Assembly: GCA_913057985.1 (NCBI GenBank)
Contig: CAJXPL010000010.1
Span: forward strand, 1-64,000
DNA from: an uncultured Synechococcus sp.
GTDB taxonomy: Bacteria > Cyanobacteriota > Cyanobacteriia > PCC-6307 > Cyanobiaceae
Direction: 5' to 3'
DNA length: 64,000 bases
The notes under the pieces are model-generated. The model saw nothing but the letters and a program-made list of their open reading frames with translations, made no database searches and was not told the origin of the DNA. How positions within the stretch are numbered: position 1 is the first letter of the stretch; each line of letters opens with the position of its first letter. A program made the translations under genes and the position numbers. Of the stretch, positions 39,113 to 48,830 are shown piece by piece.

Positions 39113-39820
39113 ATGCCCAAAATCTCCAAGCGCCTGGCCAGCCTGGCCGGCAAGATCGAGGACCGTGCCTACGCACCCCTCGAGGCGATTGCCCTGGTGA
39201 AGGACAACGCCAACGCGAAATTCGACGAGACGATGGAGGCCCATGTGCGCCTCGGCATCGATCCGAAATACACCGACCAGCAGCTGCGTACCACCGTGGC
39301 TCTGCCTAACGGCACCGGTCAGACCGTGCGCATCGCTGTGGTGACCCGCGGTGAAAAGGTGGCTGAAGCCAAAGCTGCCGGTGCCGAACTCGCCGGTGAA
39401 GAAGACCTGGTGGAAAGCATCAGCAAGGGCGAAATGGATTTCGACCTGTTGATTGCCACCCCCGACATGATGCCCAAGGTGGCCAAGCTGGGTCGGGTTC
39501 TCGGCCCCCGTGGCTTGATGCCCAACCCCAAGGCAGGCACCGTCACCACGGACCTCGAGGCTGCGATCAAGGAATTCAAGGCCGGCAAACTGGAATTCCG
39601 TGCCGACCGCACCGGTATCGTTCACGTCCGCTTCGGCAAGGCCAGCTTCAGTGCCGATGCCCTGCTGCAGAACCTCAAGACCCTGCAGGAAACCATCGAC
39701 CGCAACAAGCCCAGCGGTGCTAAGGGCCGTTACTGGAAGTCCCTGTATGTGACCTCCACCATGGGTCCTTCCGTTGAAGTCGATTTCTCTGCTCTGCAGG
39801 ACATCGAGCAGGGGAGCTGA
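39113..39820 (+). CDS. rplA: 50S ribosomal protein L1
   Basis: A 235-residue L1, the mobile stalk protein of the large subunit. In many bacteria it represses its own operon. Family segments are all present: [48 protein letters not shown] and [15 protein letters not shown]. Nothing unusual in length or composition. Confidence 0.97.
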   Translation: MPKISKRLASLAGKIEDRAYAPLEAIALVKDNANAKFDETMEAHVRLGIDPKYTDQQLRTTVALPNGTGQTVRIAVVTRGEKVAEAKAAGAELAGEEDLVESISKGEMDFDLLIATPDMMPKVAKLGRVLGPRGLMPNPKAGTVTTDLEAAIKEFKAGKLEFRADRTGIVHVRFGKASFSADALLQNLKTLQETIDRNKPSGAKGRYWKSLYVTSTMGPSVEVDFSALQDIEQGS

Positions 39821-39842
39821 TCCGGCTCTCCTCTACACTTAA

Positions 39843-40058
39843 CGATTGGCGAAAGCCAAATCGGGCACGCGCCCGGCCAGAGACAGCAGGATGTCCCTGG
39901 GCATGACGTCAGTCATTCCCGTTGATGTAATCCCTGCCGAGGCAGACGCGACACGGTTTTGTCCCATTCGGGATTGGATCGGCACGCGGCCTCGTCTTCC
40001 TTTTGAAGACTCGATCGGCCGTGTGCCCAGCTTGTTCCTTTGATCCGATCCAATCCCT
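39843..40058 (+). promoter_or_regulatory. Probable L10 (rplJ) leader region
   Basis: This 216-base gap between rplA and rplJ sits where bacterial L10 leaders lie; in that system L10(L12)4 binds the mRNA to repress rplJL. It opens with a hairpin capped by a GAAA tetraloop (39843-39863, stem CGATTGGC/GCCAAATCG with one bulged A). A stretch rich in short complementary segments follows. A -10-like TACACT lies just upstream at about 39833. The match to the consensus L10 leader was judged by position and general structure only. Confidence 0.45.
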
Positions 40059-40586
40059 ATGGGCCGCACGCTGGAGAACAAGCAGCAGATCGTCGGAGAG
40101 CTCAAAGAGCTCCTCGCCGACGCCGAACTGGCACTTGTCCTTGATTTCAAGGGCCTGTCCATCAAGGAAATGTCTGACCTGCGGGATCGTCTGCGGGCCA
40201 GCGACAGCGTTTGCAAGGTGACCAAAAACACCTTGATGCGCCGTGCCATTGATGGTGACAGCAACTGGGCCAGCCTCGATTCCCTGCTGACCGGAACCAA
40301 CGCCTTCGTCCTGGTGAAGGGCGATATTGGCGCCGGTGTGAAGGCCGTTCAGACCTTCCAGAAGGAACTCAAGAAGTCCGAGACCAAGGGCGGCCTTTTC
40401 GAAGGCAAGCTCCTGTCTCAGGACGAGATCAAAGCCATTGCCGATCTCCCCTCCAAGGAGCAGCTCATGGCTCAGATCGCCGGTGCCATCAACGCTGTGG
40501 CCACGAAGGTCGCTGTGGGCATCAACGAGGTTCCCTCTGGTATGGCCAGGGCACTCAAGCAGCACGCCGAAGGCGGCGAAGGCTGA
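40059..40586 (+). CDS. rplJ: 50S ribosomal protein L10
   Basis: A 175-residue L10, the base of the ribosomal stalk carrying the L7/L12 dimers. It begins [19 protein letters not shown] and contains the rRNA-binding [19 protein letters not shown] and [15 protein letters not shown] stretches. The C-terminal helix that binds L7/L12 is present ([14 protein letters not shown] at the end). It is preceded by the leader described above. Confidence 0.97.
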   Translation: MGRTLENKQQIVGELKELLADAELALVLDFKGLSIKEMSDLRDRLRASDSVCKVTKNTLMRRAIDGDSNWASLDSLLTGTNAFVLVKGDIGAGVKAVQTFQKELKKSETKGGLFEGKLLSQDEIKAIADLPSKEQLMAQIAGAINAVATKVAVGINEVPSGMARALKQHAEGGEG

Positions 40587-40640
40587 TTCGGCCCTGCCGA
40601 GACCACTGTTCATTGATCTGTTGCTTCCCCTTTCAAAACC

Positions 40641-41030
40641 ATGTCTGCAAAAACCGACGAAATTCTCGAATCGCTGAAATCCCTCTCCCTGCTTGAAGCT
40701 TCCGAGCTCGTCAAGCAGATCGAAGAGGCCTTCGGTGTGTCTGCCGCAGCATCTGCTGGTGTTGTGATGGCTGCCCCCGGCGCTGCTGGTGGCGGTGGCG
40801 AGGCCGCTGAAGAGAAGACCGAATTCGATGTGATCCTCGAAGGCTTCGACGCCTCCGCCAAGATCAAGGTCCTCAAGGCTGTCCGTGAGGTCACCGGTCT
40901 GGGTCTGGGCGACGCCAAGGCTCTGGTCGAGGCTGCTCCCAAGGCCGTCAAGGAAGCTGTCTCCAAGGACGACGCCGAGGCTGCCAAGAAGGCCATCGAA
41001 GAAGCAGGCGGAAAAGTCACCCTCAAGTGA
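40641..41030 (+). CDS. rplL: 50S ribosomal protein L7/L12
   Basis: A 129-residue L7/L12 stalk protein. The N-terminal dimerisation domain ([20 protein letters not shown]) is joined by an Ala/Gly-rich hinge (residues about 37-52) to the factor-binding C-terminal domain. The latter contains [20 protein letters not shown] and [17 protein letters not shown]. It is the last gene of the cluster and is followed by two hairpins. Confidence 0.97.
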   Translation: MSAKTDEILESLKSLSLLEASELVKQIEEAFGVSAAASAGVVMAAPGAAGGGGEAAEEKTEFDVILEGFDASAKIKVLKAVREVTGLGLGDAKALVEAAPKAVKEAVSKDDAEAAKKAIEEAGGKVTLK

Positions 41031-41038
41031 TCGCCTTG

Positions 41039-41059
41039 GGAGAGGGCTTGTCCCTCTCC
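41039..41059 (+). other. Hairpin after rplL
   Basis: A perfect 8-bp stem (GGAGAGGG paired with CCCTCTCC) with a CTTGT loop lies 8 bases after the rplL stop and has no T run. It could protect the 3' end of the transcript or act with the terminator that follows. Confidence 0.45.
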
Positions 41060-41077
41060 ACCTGTTTCCCATCAGGC

Positions 41078-41105
41078 ACCGGTCCCTTCGAGGACCGGTT
41101 TTTTT
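41078..41105 (+). terminator. Rho-independent terminator of the ribosomal protein cluster
   Basis: A perfect 8-bp stem (ACCGGTCC paired with GGACCGGT) with a CTTCGA loop is followed by seven T. It ends the secE-to-rplL transcription unit. Confidence 0.9.
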
Positions 41106-41125
41106 GTTATTTTTCTATGGTCAAC

Positions 41126-41155
41126 AAAAAAGCCCCGCCGAAGGCGGAGCTTTTG
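41126..41155 (-). terminator. Terminator of the DUF3747 gene (possibly bidirectional)
   Basis: A GC-rich stem (AAAGCCCCGCC with GGCGGAGCTTT, one C-A mismatch) and a GAA loop run into six T when read on the minus strand. It lies about 150 bases past the minus-strand DUF3747 gene. The A/T flanks also give four T on the plus strand. Confidence 0.7.
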
Positions 41156-41302
41156 TCGAGAGGAACGCGTTCAGGAGTCTGTCCTTGTTTCGACCCTTAA
41201 GAGGCGTTCGGCACTCCTCACACAAATTCAAAGTAAGAGCGGGGATTGCATTGTCAGCCCCTGTCTGGTCGCTCTATCAACTGGCACTGTGACGGTTGGT
41301 CC

Positions 41303-42043
41303 TCAAGGGCGGTAGGGGATCACCTGCAGCCGGATCGGAGCATTGCTGGCGAGGCGAGTTGTGCGTCGGTGTGTTGTGCGTCGCGGTGTTGCTCCTTCAG
41401 AGGGCAGAGGCGGTGGTGCGATCGGGGGCATCGGGGCTCCCAGTCGGCTGAAGCCTGAGCGTTGGCCGCTGCTGCTGGCCAGCGCGAGCAGTTGGTTCAC
41501 CGGTGCCTGGTGGGCGAAATACAGGTGGTTCAGCTGGCGGCCTTGGTAGGTGCGCCGTTCCAGCGCCCAGCCAGGCTCCAGCTGCAGGGGCACGAACCCG
41601 TTGGGATCGCGTTCCAGGATGCGTGCTTGACCCACCAGCAGTGGCGCCCGTTGCTGGGGGTCGAGGGCTTCGAGCCTCAACGATCTGCCGGATTGCTTGA
41701 GCCGGAAGCGGAAGCGCGTTCCGAGATCCTGGCCACCGCTGCGCAGCGAGTAGCCATTGCTGTCCAGGTAGCGCTTGCAGATGCCGCTGAAGTCGAAGCG
41801 ATTCAGGCTGGGCTCCACCAGGCCGTCTTGGCGGGGCGTCCAGCAGCGCGGTAGGGCCTTGATCTGTTCCAGTACGAGCAGTTTCCATTGGGCTCCGCCG
41901 ATCGGTTGGGCCAGCACAGCAAAGCGCTCCTGCGGCAGGGCTGTGCTGTCGAACAGGGCTCGCGCTGCGCTCTCCTGCGGCAGGCCAGCGGCCAGGAGCC
42001 CCACGGCAGTCAGACCGGCAGCCCGCAGGTAGGTTCGGCTCAT
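41303..42043 (-). CDS. Exported DUF3747 domain protein
   Basis: A 246-residue protein with a signal peptide (YLRAAGLTAVGLLAAGLP, cleavage near SAARA). Its body matches the cyanobacterial DUF3747 pattern: FDSTALPQERFAVLAQPIGG, LLVLEQIKALPRCW, LNRFDFSGICKRYLDSNGYS and GQDLGTRFRFRLKQ. The C-terminal 50 residues are a Pro/Arg/Thr-rich low-complexity tail (PPIAPPPLPSEG), different from the folded core. The function of the family is unknown; the protein is likely periplasmic or cell-surface. Confidence 0.82.
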   Translation of the reverse strand: MSRTYLRAAGLTAVGLLAAGLPQESAARALFDSTALPQERFAVLAQPIGGAQWKLLVLEQIKALPRCWTPRQDGLVEPSLNRFDFSGICKRYLDSNGYSLRSGGQDLGTRFRFRLKQSGRSLRLEALDPQQRAPLLVGQARILERDPNGFVPLQLEPGWALERRTYQGRQLNHLYFAHQAPVNQLLALASSSGQRSGFSRLGAPMPPIAPPPLPSEGATPRRTTHRRTTRLASNAPIRLQVIPYRP

Positions 42044-42094
42044 CCACGGTGACGCCAGAAACCGTGTTGTACCGAACAGCGTTGGGACTCATCA

Positions 42095-42814
42095 ATGGCG
42101 GAAGGACGGGGACGGGTCGTGGCTGCAGCGACGGATGGTGCCTGCAGCGGCAACCCAGGTCCGGGTGGTTGGGGTGCCCTGTTGCGTTTTGAAGACGGCA
42201 GTGTTGAGGAATTCGGTGGTCATGCTCCCGACACGACCAACAACCGCATGGAACTGCAGGCGGCGTTGGAGGTGTTGCAACGGCTTGAGCAGCTGCCCCG
42301 TCATCCGGATCTCACCCTGCGCACCGACAGCAAATACCTGATTGATGGCCTGGGCTCCTGGATCAAAGGTTGGAAGCGCAAAGGCTGGAAAACGGCTGCC
42401 GGCAAGCCTGTGCTCAATCAGGACCTCTGGAAGGCCCTCGATGCCGCCCGACTGGACGACGTCCCCCTGAGCTATGTCAAAGGTCACAGCGGTGATCCAG
42501 ACAACGAACGGGTGGATCGCATCGCTGTGGCGTTCTCCCATAACGCCCAGCCGAACTTGGTTCTGAAGCAGGGATCCTCCGAGCTGGCCCCCAAGCCTCT
42601 GCTGCAGCTGTTGTCGCGCTTGGAGTTGGCGGATCGCTTGGCACAGGGTGGTTACAGCCTTTCGCTGTTGGAGCTGGCGCAATTGGTGGAAAAGCCTCTC
42701 AAACAGCTGGAAACCAAAAGGGAGAGCTGGATCTGGAGGGATTGGACCGTCGAGCCCCAGGCGGAGGGGCGCTGGACCCTGCAGCGTCGCGAGGCAGGAT
42801 CAGAACAGTCATGA
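42095..42814 (+). CDS. rnhA: Ribonuclease HI with C-terminal extension
   Basis: A 239-residue RNase H1 that cleaves the RNA strand of RNA-DNA hybrids. The catalytic carboxylates are visible: Asp in [18 protein letters not shown], Glu in [13 protein letters not shown], Asp in [13 protein letters not shown], and a later Asp in the [11 protein letters not shown] helix. Residues after about 150 form an extra helical and beta domain ([17 protein letters not shown], then [11 protein letters not shown]) that is common in cyanobacterial homologues but absent in E. coli. The stop overlaps the pyrD start (ATGA). Confidence 0.95.
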   Translation: MAEGRGRVVAAATDGACSGNPGPGGWGALLRFEDGSVEEFGGHAPDTTNNRMELQAALEVLQRLEQLPRHPDLTLRTDSKYLIDGLGSWIKGWKRKGWKTAAGKPVLNQDLWKALDAARLDDVPLSYVKGHSGDPDNERVDRIAVAFSHNAQPNLVLKQGSSELAPKPLLQLLSRLELADRLAQGGYSLSLLELAQLVEKPLKQLETKRESWIWRDWTVEPQAEGRWTLQRREAGSEQS

Positions 42815-44004
42815 GCCAGCGCATGTCGCCGTCCTCTTCGACAGGACCGCTCAGCAGCGGTGCCTTCTATCAGCGTTGGCTGGGTCCGGTGCTGGCGCGC
42901 GACGACGGCCTGGATGCTGAACAGCTGTCGCGCACTGCGCTCACGGCCCTGGGTCAGGCCAGCCTGCGGCGCCGCTGGCCCGGGGTGTCCACCGTGCTGG
43001 ATGGTGTTGCGGCGGATCTGCAACGGCGTGATCTGCGCCTGGAGCAGGTGTTGTTTGGCTGCCGCTTCCCCAACCCGGTGGGTTTGGCGGCGGGATTCGA
43101 CAAGAACGGTGTGGCTGCTGGCATCTGGGATCGCTTCGGCTTTGGCTTCGCCGAAGTGGGCACCGTCACCTGGCATGGCCAGCCGGGCAACCCCAAACCA
43201 CGCCTGTTCCGTTTGGCGGAGGAGCAGGCCGCGTTGAATCGAATGGGATTCAACAACGATGGCGCCAAGGCACTGTTGAAAACGCTGGAGCGTCAACGCC
43301 TGGATCCGCCTGGCCGGCGGCCAGCGGTGCTTGGCATCAACGTTGGCAAATCCAAGATCACGGCCCTGGAGCAGGCACCGGACGACTACGCGGCTTCCCT
43401 GGAGTTGTTGTCGCCCTTGGCGGACTATGCGGTGATCAACGTCAGTTCCCCCAACACCCCCGGGCTGCGGGATCTGCAGGACACAGCCCAGTTGCGTCGT
43501 CTGGTGGAGCGCTTGCGGCGGCTGCCGGCTTGCCCGCCTTTGCTGGTGAAGATCGCTCCGGATTTGGATGATGAGGCCATCGATTCCGTCGCTCGTCTGG
43601 CCTTTGAGGAAGGTCTGGCCGGCGTGATTGCAGTGAACACCAGTCTCAATCGCCTCGGCCTGGAGCAGCGGCGGCTGCCGCAGACCGGGCGCACGCTGGC
43701 GGAGGAGGCCGGTGGTCTCAGCGGTGCCCCCCTGCGTCAGCGGGCCCAGGAGGTGATCCGTCGTTTGCGGGCCAGTGCTGGCCCGGCGCTGCCGTTGATC
43801 GGTGTGGGTGGGATTGATTCTGCGCAAGTCGCCTGGGAGCGCATCACCGCAGGGGCTTCTCTGGTGCAGCTCTACACCGGCTGGATCTTTCAGGGGCCGG
43901 ATCTGGTGCCGCGGATTCTGGAGGGACTGCTGTTGCAATTGGATCGCCACGGCCTCCGCAACATTGCGGAGGCCTCCGGCAGCGGTTTGCCCTGGCAGGA
44001 CTGA
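42811..44004 (+). CDS. pyrD: Dihydroorotate dehydrogenase (quinone), class 2
   Basis: A membrane-associated flavoenzyme of about 397 residues that oxidises dihydroorotate to orotate with a quinone acceptor. The N-terminal helices ([18 protein letters not shown]) form the quinone-access region. The barrel has [33 protein letters not shown] (catalytic Ser), [14 protein letters not shown] and IAVNTSLNR. The FMN phosphate site [18 protein letters not shown] and [12 protein letters not shown] follow. The ATG inside the rnhA stop gives tight coupling. Confidence 0.95.
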   Translation: MSQRMSPSSSTGPLSSGAFYQRWLGPVLARDDGLDAEQLSRTALTALGQASLRRRWPGVSTVLDGVAADLQRRDLRLEQVLFGCRFPNPVGLAAGFDKNGVAAGIWDRFGFGFAEVGTVTWHGQPGNPKPRLFRLAEEQAALNRMGFNNDGAKALLKTLERQRLDPPGRRPAVLGINVGKSKITALEQAPDDYAASLELLSPLADYAVINVSSPNTPGLRDLQDTAQLRRLVERLRRLPACPPLLVKIAPDLDDEAIDSVARLAFEEGLAGVIAVNTSLNRLGLEQRRLPQTGRTLAEEAGGLSGAPLRQRAQEVIRRLRASAGPALPLIGVGGIDSAQVAWERITAGASLVQLYTGWIFQGPDLVPRILEGLLLQLDRHGLRNIAEASGSGLPWQD

Positions 44005-44011
44005 ACTCCGC

Positions 44012-47000
44012 TCAAATCAAGCCAATGTCTGTCGCGTTGAGGTCTGGAGCCCCCTTGAGAACGGCAAACAGGCCTGAATCCTTGGGATCCCCCAGGCCTG
44101 GCTCGCGTCCGTTCCGATCGAAATAGAGTTCCCCGAGGGGTTGGAAATAGATGATTGAACTCGATTGTTCCAACTGTCGATTAAAGCTTCGCAGGCTGTT
44201 GACGACCTTGAAGCGTTTCCGTTTGAAGCCAGGGAAGACTTCGGCGTTGAGTTGAATCGTGTCTCCCTCTTGAGCGGAAAAACCAATGATCTGATCGGCT
44301 TTCTTGGCGCCGAATTGCTTCTCACGCGAGAAGATGAATTCATCGGTGGTGTTGCGTTTGCCGCGCAAACGTCCTTTGCCGGCGGCGTCGTAGACGAGTC
44401 GTGTTAGCTCAACCTCTTGGCCTCGGGTTGTGTTTTTCCCACCATTCTTGGCTTGGCTTGTTTCTGGCTGGCCCAGCTTCCACAATTCACGTCCATATCG
44501 GTCGGTTTTGGCTGAGAAATAAATGGCACCATCAACTTCCGTGATCGCTCGCGGGGAGGAATCCTTCGGGCCTGGGTTGATGTCACTGAGCAAGAAGGTT
44601 CCTGCTTCTGTGCCGTCACTCACCCACAGCTCTTCTCCGGATTGACCATCATCAGCACTGAAGTAGGTTTTGGCGCCCACGCTGGTGAAGCCCTGGGGAT
44701 TGGAGCTGCCTTCCCCGGGATGAATGTCTTTCAGGAGTGTGTTGCCGTTCACCCGTCCATCGGAGATCCAGAGCTCACGGCCAAGGCTGTTGTTGTCGGT
44801 CTCTGCAATGGGCGAAAGATTGCTGTCACCCGCTGATGTGGTTGTGCTGCGTCTGGCTGCAGTGGAGGGGATGCCGTCTGGGATCCGAATGGGAAGGGAA
44901 GTAGAAAGTGATTGGTCGGAGAGTGGTTGATAATATCGATTCCAATCTTCGGCGAGTGAAGCGTCATTGTTATCGACAACGCTAGAGGTTGCTAGTCTAT
45001 TTGCCGAGTATCTTGCAAGATTAAGCCACTCAGGATCATCGTATTCTCTGTAGTCATCTATTCTCCTGTTGTAAGTTTCGATGGATTCAAGTGCTTCTTC
45101 TTCAATTCCATCGGCAGCAATCATGAAGCCACCGGGATCCGATCCGGAATTGGATCCTGCTCCCGTGGAGGGTGACGACGTCGCTTCTTCTTGGGTTGGA
45201 TCCAGGGTTGTTTCAGCGCTGAAGAACAATTGATCCCGTGATGCATAGAGATCGCTGGGTTCCGTTGCAGTCGCTTCACCAGAGCTCCCAATCATTTCAG
45301 TGACGTTTAAGCCGCTGCCATCCAGTTTGAGAATCTGACGCCCGTTGAAGTATGTGTTTGCTGTGAAATAAAGATTGCCATCGAGCAGGCTTAAGTCTGC
45401 TGGGTTGGAATCCAGGCCTCCTGGATTGATATCCAGCAGCAAATTGGTACCATTTTTTGTACCATCACTGCGCCATAGTTCCCGACCGTAGACATTGCCT
45501 TCAGCAGCAAAGACAATCTGTCCATTCACGGGGGTCAATTCACTTGGATTGGACCCCACGCGTGAACCTGTGCGGATGTCTCGAACCAGGTGGTGTTTTC
45601 CTGATTTGATGTTGTAAGACCAGAGCTCGCGTCCATGAATGCCGTCATCGGCACTTAGGTAAAGTGTGTTTCCTTGCGTGAGCAAATCCGATGGTGATGA
45701 TCCCTCCTCCCCGCGATGTATATCTGCGGCGAGCTTGGTTCCCTTCTTGCCCCCATTGGAGATCCAGAGTTCAGATCCTTTACGCCCATCATCAGCAGCA
45801 AAGAACAGTGTCTTTTTATGACTTATGAATGATGATGGTGAGGAGCTTCCGCTGCCGTTGTTGATGTCTTTGAACAAGTTTGTGGATTTTGCCGTTCCAC
45901 GGCTGACCCAAGGTTCGAACCCTGTTCTCCCATTGGTGGCGCTGAAAAATAACTCCCCGCGATGATTGTGTAGTTCAGATGGATCTGAGCTTTGTGACTT
46001 CTGTCTGATGTTTTTAACCAGACTGCTTTTTCTTGTGTTGGATTGATTCGTATCGCAGCTGCCGGGTTTGCCTGGATCGCATGCTTCAGGGTCTGTCTCT
46101 GTCTCGGAAGAACTTGGTTGGTATGCATCCACCGTCCACAGTTCTCGGCCAGAGCTGCCGTCATTTGCTGTAAAGAAGAGGGTGTTATTTGCATTGATCA
46201 GATTGCGGGGGTCACTGCTTGGTACTCCGCTGTAAATGTCTGCATAGCGTGTTGCTTTGCTGCCTTTTTTGCTGAGATTTTGGCTCCACAGCTCGATCCC
46301 GCGCTCGCCTCCGTTGGCAGAAAAATAAAGGATCTTTTTGCTTCCACCCTTCTTCGTATTTTCGCGAATGAGTTGGAATTGTTGCGGATTTGAAGAGCGA
46401 ATGCCAGGATTGATGTCTTGGATCTGTTGTGGTTTGTTTTTGGAGTTGATGAAACAAGGCTCGCGGCCCTCCTTGCTGGAACTCGCTGAGTAAAAGAGTT
46501 TGCCGTCGATTTCAGTGAGGTGTCGCGGATCTTTGCCACTATTTTTTACCTTTTTTGCCTTATTCTTTTTATTGACGACCCAAAGTTGCCTGCCACTGCC
46601 GTCGTCGGCTGTGAAATAAAGTCGACCGCCGGCAACCGTCAGTTCTTTGGGACTGGAGCTGTTATCTGGATGAATGTCTTTGACAAGCTTTTGACCAATA
46701 CCTGTGTTTTTGATGCTCCATAATTCGAATCCGCTGACGCCATTGTTGGCTGTAAAGTAAAGTTTGTTCTTGAATTTTGTTAAATGATTCGGGAATGAGC
46801 TGCCTGTGGCTGTGTAGTATTCATTGAAAATTGATGGAGGTTGGAACGATCCACTTGTTGGATTATAAATATTATAAGTTTCGTTGTTAATTGGGATCGC
46901 ATATGTTCCATTCTCTGTTCCATCGCTGAACCAGAGTTCGATGCCGCCAAGTTGCAACCCGTCCGCAAAGCTACTTGTGCTTGCTTTGACGGTTTGGGTC

Positions 47001-47731
47001 GAGTAAGCCGTGAAGAAGAAGTTTCCCCCTCCGGCGCTTGTAAAGTTTCCAGGGAAAGAATCTGTGGAAAATTCAGGGGTGCTGGCGTTGAACTCAGCTG
47101 TGTTAATTGTTAGTGTTAGCTCCCCTGTTTCATCGTCTGGTTCGAGTTTCTGCTCTGTGATGTACCTGTCGGGGAATAAATTTTTGAACAGCTTGGTTCC
47201 AACGTCATCTCCCTCCCAGCGCCATAATTCATAGCCATTGCCTTGTCCTCCGGATCCACTCTCTCCGGATGCGCCCCCTTGCGAGCCGCTTGCGCTGAAA
47301 AATAACGTGTCGTTGACGGTAAATAAGTTGTAAGCGGAAAAATTATCTGAACCTGGAAATAATGCGTCGACTCGCCGGGTTCCAGCCTCGGTTCCATCGC
47401 TGCTCCATAGCTCAAAATTTTGTTCTGTCTGGGCGATGAAGTAAAGAAGCCCATTCGCCTCGACGAGGTTGCTGACCCCCTCAAAAGAGCGCAGCAGTCG
47501 TGTGCCTCCCTCGCTTCCGTCGCTTTTCCAGAGGCCAATGGCTTTGGTCGTATCAGAATTTTGATCGTCAATAGTTGTATCCTCTTCTTCGTTATCAGTT
47601 TCTACGTTGCTGTTATCGCTGGCGATTGTTCCTGTCTCTGCGGCAAAGTAAAGAATGCCCTCAATGTCAATTAGCTCGTTAGGTGAAGAGCTGCCATTGA
47701 GGTTGATATCTTTGACGAGGCGTCCTGTCAT
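44012..47731 (-). CDS. Large ELWxxDGT repeat protein, probably secreted
   Basis: A protein of about 1,239 residues built of 14 to 16 repeats, each with a variant of ELWxxDGTxxGT followed by KLxxDIxPG-like and LYFxAxD segments. This is the ELWxxDGT repeat pattern, probably a set of beta-propeller blades. No N-terminal signal peptide is seen. The last 125 residues (from about FIFSREKQFGAKKADQIIGF to NATDIGLI) resemble the C-terminal domains of RTX-type proteins exported by type I secretion. The ATG at 47731 was chosen; a TTG 12 bases upstream also opens the frame. The central part is A/T-richer than its neighbours, suggesting acquired or fast-evolving DNA. It is likely a surface or extracellular protein. 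Confidence 0.88.
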   Translation of the reverse strand: MTGRLVKDINLNGSSSPNELIDIEGILYFAAETGTIASDNSNVETDNEEEDTTIDDQNSDTTKAIGLWKSDGSEGGTRLLRSFEGVSNLVEANGLLYFIAQTEQNFELWSSDGTEAGTRRVDALFPGSDNFSAYNLFTVNDTLFFSASGSQGGASGESGSGGQGNGYELWRWEGDDVGTKLFKNLFPDRYITEQKLEPDDETGELTLTINTAEFNASTPEFSTDSFPGNFTSAGGGNFFFTAYSTQTVKASTSSFADGLQLGGIELWFSDGTENGTYAIPINNETYNIYNPTSGSFQPPSIFNEYYTATGSSFPNHLTKFKNKLYFTANNGVSGFELWSIKNTGIGQKLVKDIHPDNSSSPKELTVAGGRLYFTADDGSGRQLWVVNKKNKAKKVKNSGKDPRHLTEIDGKLFYSASSSKEGREPCFINSKNKPQQIQDINPGIRSSNPQQFQLIRENTKKGGSKKILYFSANGGERGIELWSQNLSKKGSKATRYADIYSGVPSSDPRNLINANNTLFFTANDGSSGRELWTVDAYQPSSSETETDPEACDPGKPGSCDTNQSNTRKSSLVKNIRQKSQSSDPSELHNHRGELFFSATNGRTGFEPWVSRGTAKSTNLFKDINNGSGSSSPSSFISHKKTLFFAADDGRKGSELWISNGGKKGTKLAADIHRGEEGSSPSDLLTQGNTLYLSADDGIHGRELWSYNIKSGKHHLVRDIRTGSRVGSNPSELTPVNGQIVFAAEGNVYGRELWRSDGTKNGTNLLLDINPGGLDSNPADLSLLDGNLYFTANTYFNGRQILKLDGSGLNVTEMIGSSGEATATEPSDLYASRDQLFFSAETTLDPTQEEATSSPSTGAGSNSGSDPGGFMIAADGIEEEALESIETYNRRIDDYREYDDPEWLNLARYSANRLATSSVVDNNDASLAEDWNRYYQPLSDQSLSTSLPIRIPDGIPSTAARRSTTTSAGDSNLSPIAETDNNSLGRELWISDGRVNGNTLLKDIHPGEGSSNPQGFTSVGAKTYFSADDGQSGEELWVSDGTEAGTFLLSDINPGPKDSSPRAITEVDGAIYFSAKTDRYGRELWKLGQPETSQAKNGGKNTTRGQEVELTRLVYDAAGKGRLRGKRNTTDEFIFSREKQFGAKKADQIIGFSAQEGDTIQLNAEVFPGFKRKRFKVVNSLRSFNRQLEQSSSIIYFQPLGELYFDRNGREPGLGDPKDSGLFAVLKGAPDLNATDIGLI

Positions 47732-47897
47732 GGCCAACAACAATCCATAATCACTTTAGTGTTTTGTGGCGTGAATGCCATTTTCATTGCTGATTCTCAG
47801 CTGTGTCTCACTCGGTTTTCATCGGTTGATCGTTACTTCCATTTTTGCTGAGCTTTGATAGCTTTTGGTTACTGGTCTGACTCCAGTGACGCCACTG

Positions 47898-48830
47898 ATG
47901 TTGCCTGAGTTACCGCAGTGGCAAAGCTTCCGTCTTGCTTGGTCACGTCTGATTCATCCGCGCCCTGTGCTGGTGGTCGTCTCCGACGACCGTTTGCAGT
48001 TTTGCTGGGGCTCCGGTCAACATTGGAGGTTTCGTTCCGCTCTCTTGCCTGATGGCGCCTGCCGTGATGGTGTGCCTTTGCAACGGGAAGCGCTTGGTGA
48101 CTTCATCGCCGATCTGATCTTCGACTGCGATCTCCCCGGGGCAGAACTGGTGCTTTGCCTACCCCTGCGGGCTGCTGCGTGGTGCGTTGTCGACGGCTAC
48201 GGATCGGATCGCGGGCCAGGTTTGTTGCCCCCGTCCTTGCAGACTCTCAATCTGCCTTTTGATTTGGCGGAGAGCTACATCACCTCCTCGCCGGTGCAGG
48301 ACGCTTTGTCGGTGGTGGGTGTGCCGCGACAGTTAATCCAGGGCTGGACCGAGGTGGCGGAATTCGCTGATCTGCCGCTAAGGCGCGTCGATTGGTCGCT
48401 GACGGCAGCTCAAAGGGCCTTGCATCAGTTCACGCAGGCATGGCCTGGCGACCTGGCCTGGCTTGTGGTGGAGCAAAAGAGCATTCGTTTGCTGTTGATT
48501 CGTCAGCAGGTTCCTGAGGTAGATCATGCCCTCGTGGAAGAGAATCCTGTCAGCTGTCGCAGCGAGATTCGGACCTGTGTTGCCGCTTGGCAGGCCCGTT
48601 TGGCTTCGCCATCAGTCCTCGGATGGTGGTTGTCGGTGCCGACCGAACAGCTCGATGATTGGTTGCCCCTTGTTGATGCTGCCGCAGGGGAAAGCTGCTT
48701 GAACCAGCCCTTGCCCGATTGGTTTGAATCATCGGATCACATCGATGGTGCTGACCAAGACGAGCCTGCTGATGTGCTGTCACCCCTTCAGCACCTGGCG
48801 CTGTTGGCTTTGCAGGAGGAGGAGCGATGA
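47898..48830 (+). CDS. pilM: PilM-like type IV pilus assembly protein (divergent)
   Basis: A protein of about 310 residues, placed by operon position as the cytoplasmic actin-like PilM that anchors PilN. Its sequence is divergent: an N-terminal VLVVVSDDRLQFCWGSGQHW fits the first strand pair of the actin fold. The middle part (LAESYITSSPVQDALSVVGV, then LPLRRVDWSLTAAQRALHQF) is compatible with the PilM fold, but classic phosphate-loop motifs are weak. A TTG at 47865 could extend it by 11 codons. Its stop overlaps the pilN start by 4 bases. Confidence 0.65.
   Translation: MLPELPQWQSFRLAWSRLIHPRPVLVVVSDDRLQFCWGSGQHWRFRSALLPDGACRDGVPLQREALGDFIADLIFDCDLPGAELVLCLPLRAAAWCVVDGYGSDRGPGLLPPSLQTLNLPFDLAESYITSSPVQDALSVVGVPRQLIQGWTEVAEFADLPLRRVDWSLTAAQRALHQFTQAWPGDLAWLVVEQKSIRLLLIRQQVPEVDHALVEENPVSCRSEIRTCVAAWQARLASPSVLGWWLSVPTEQLDDWLPLVDAAAGESCLNQPLPDWFESSDHIDGADQDEPADVLSPLQHLALLALQEEER

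Noticed and set aside
39846-40043. 65-codon plus-strand frame in the rplJ leader
   Set aside because: It has no family similarity and coincides with the structured leader hairpin; treated as non-coding regulatory DNA.
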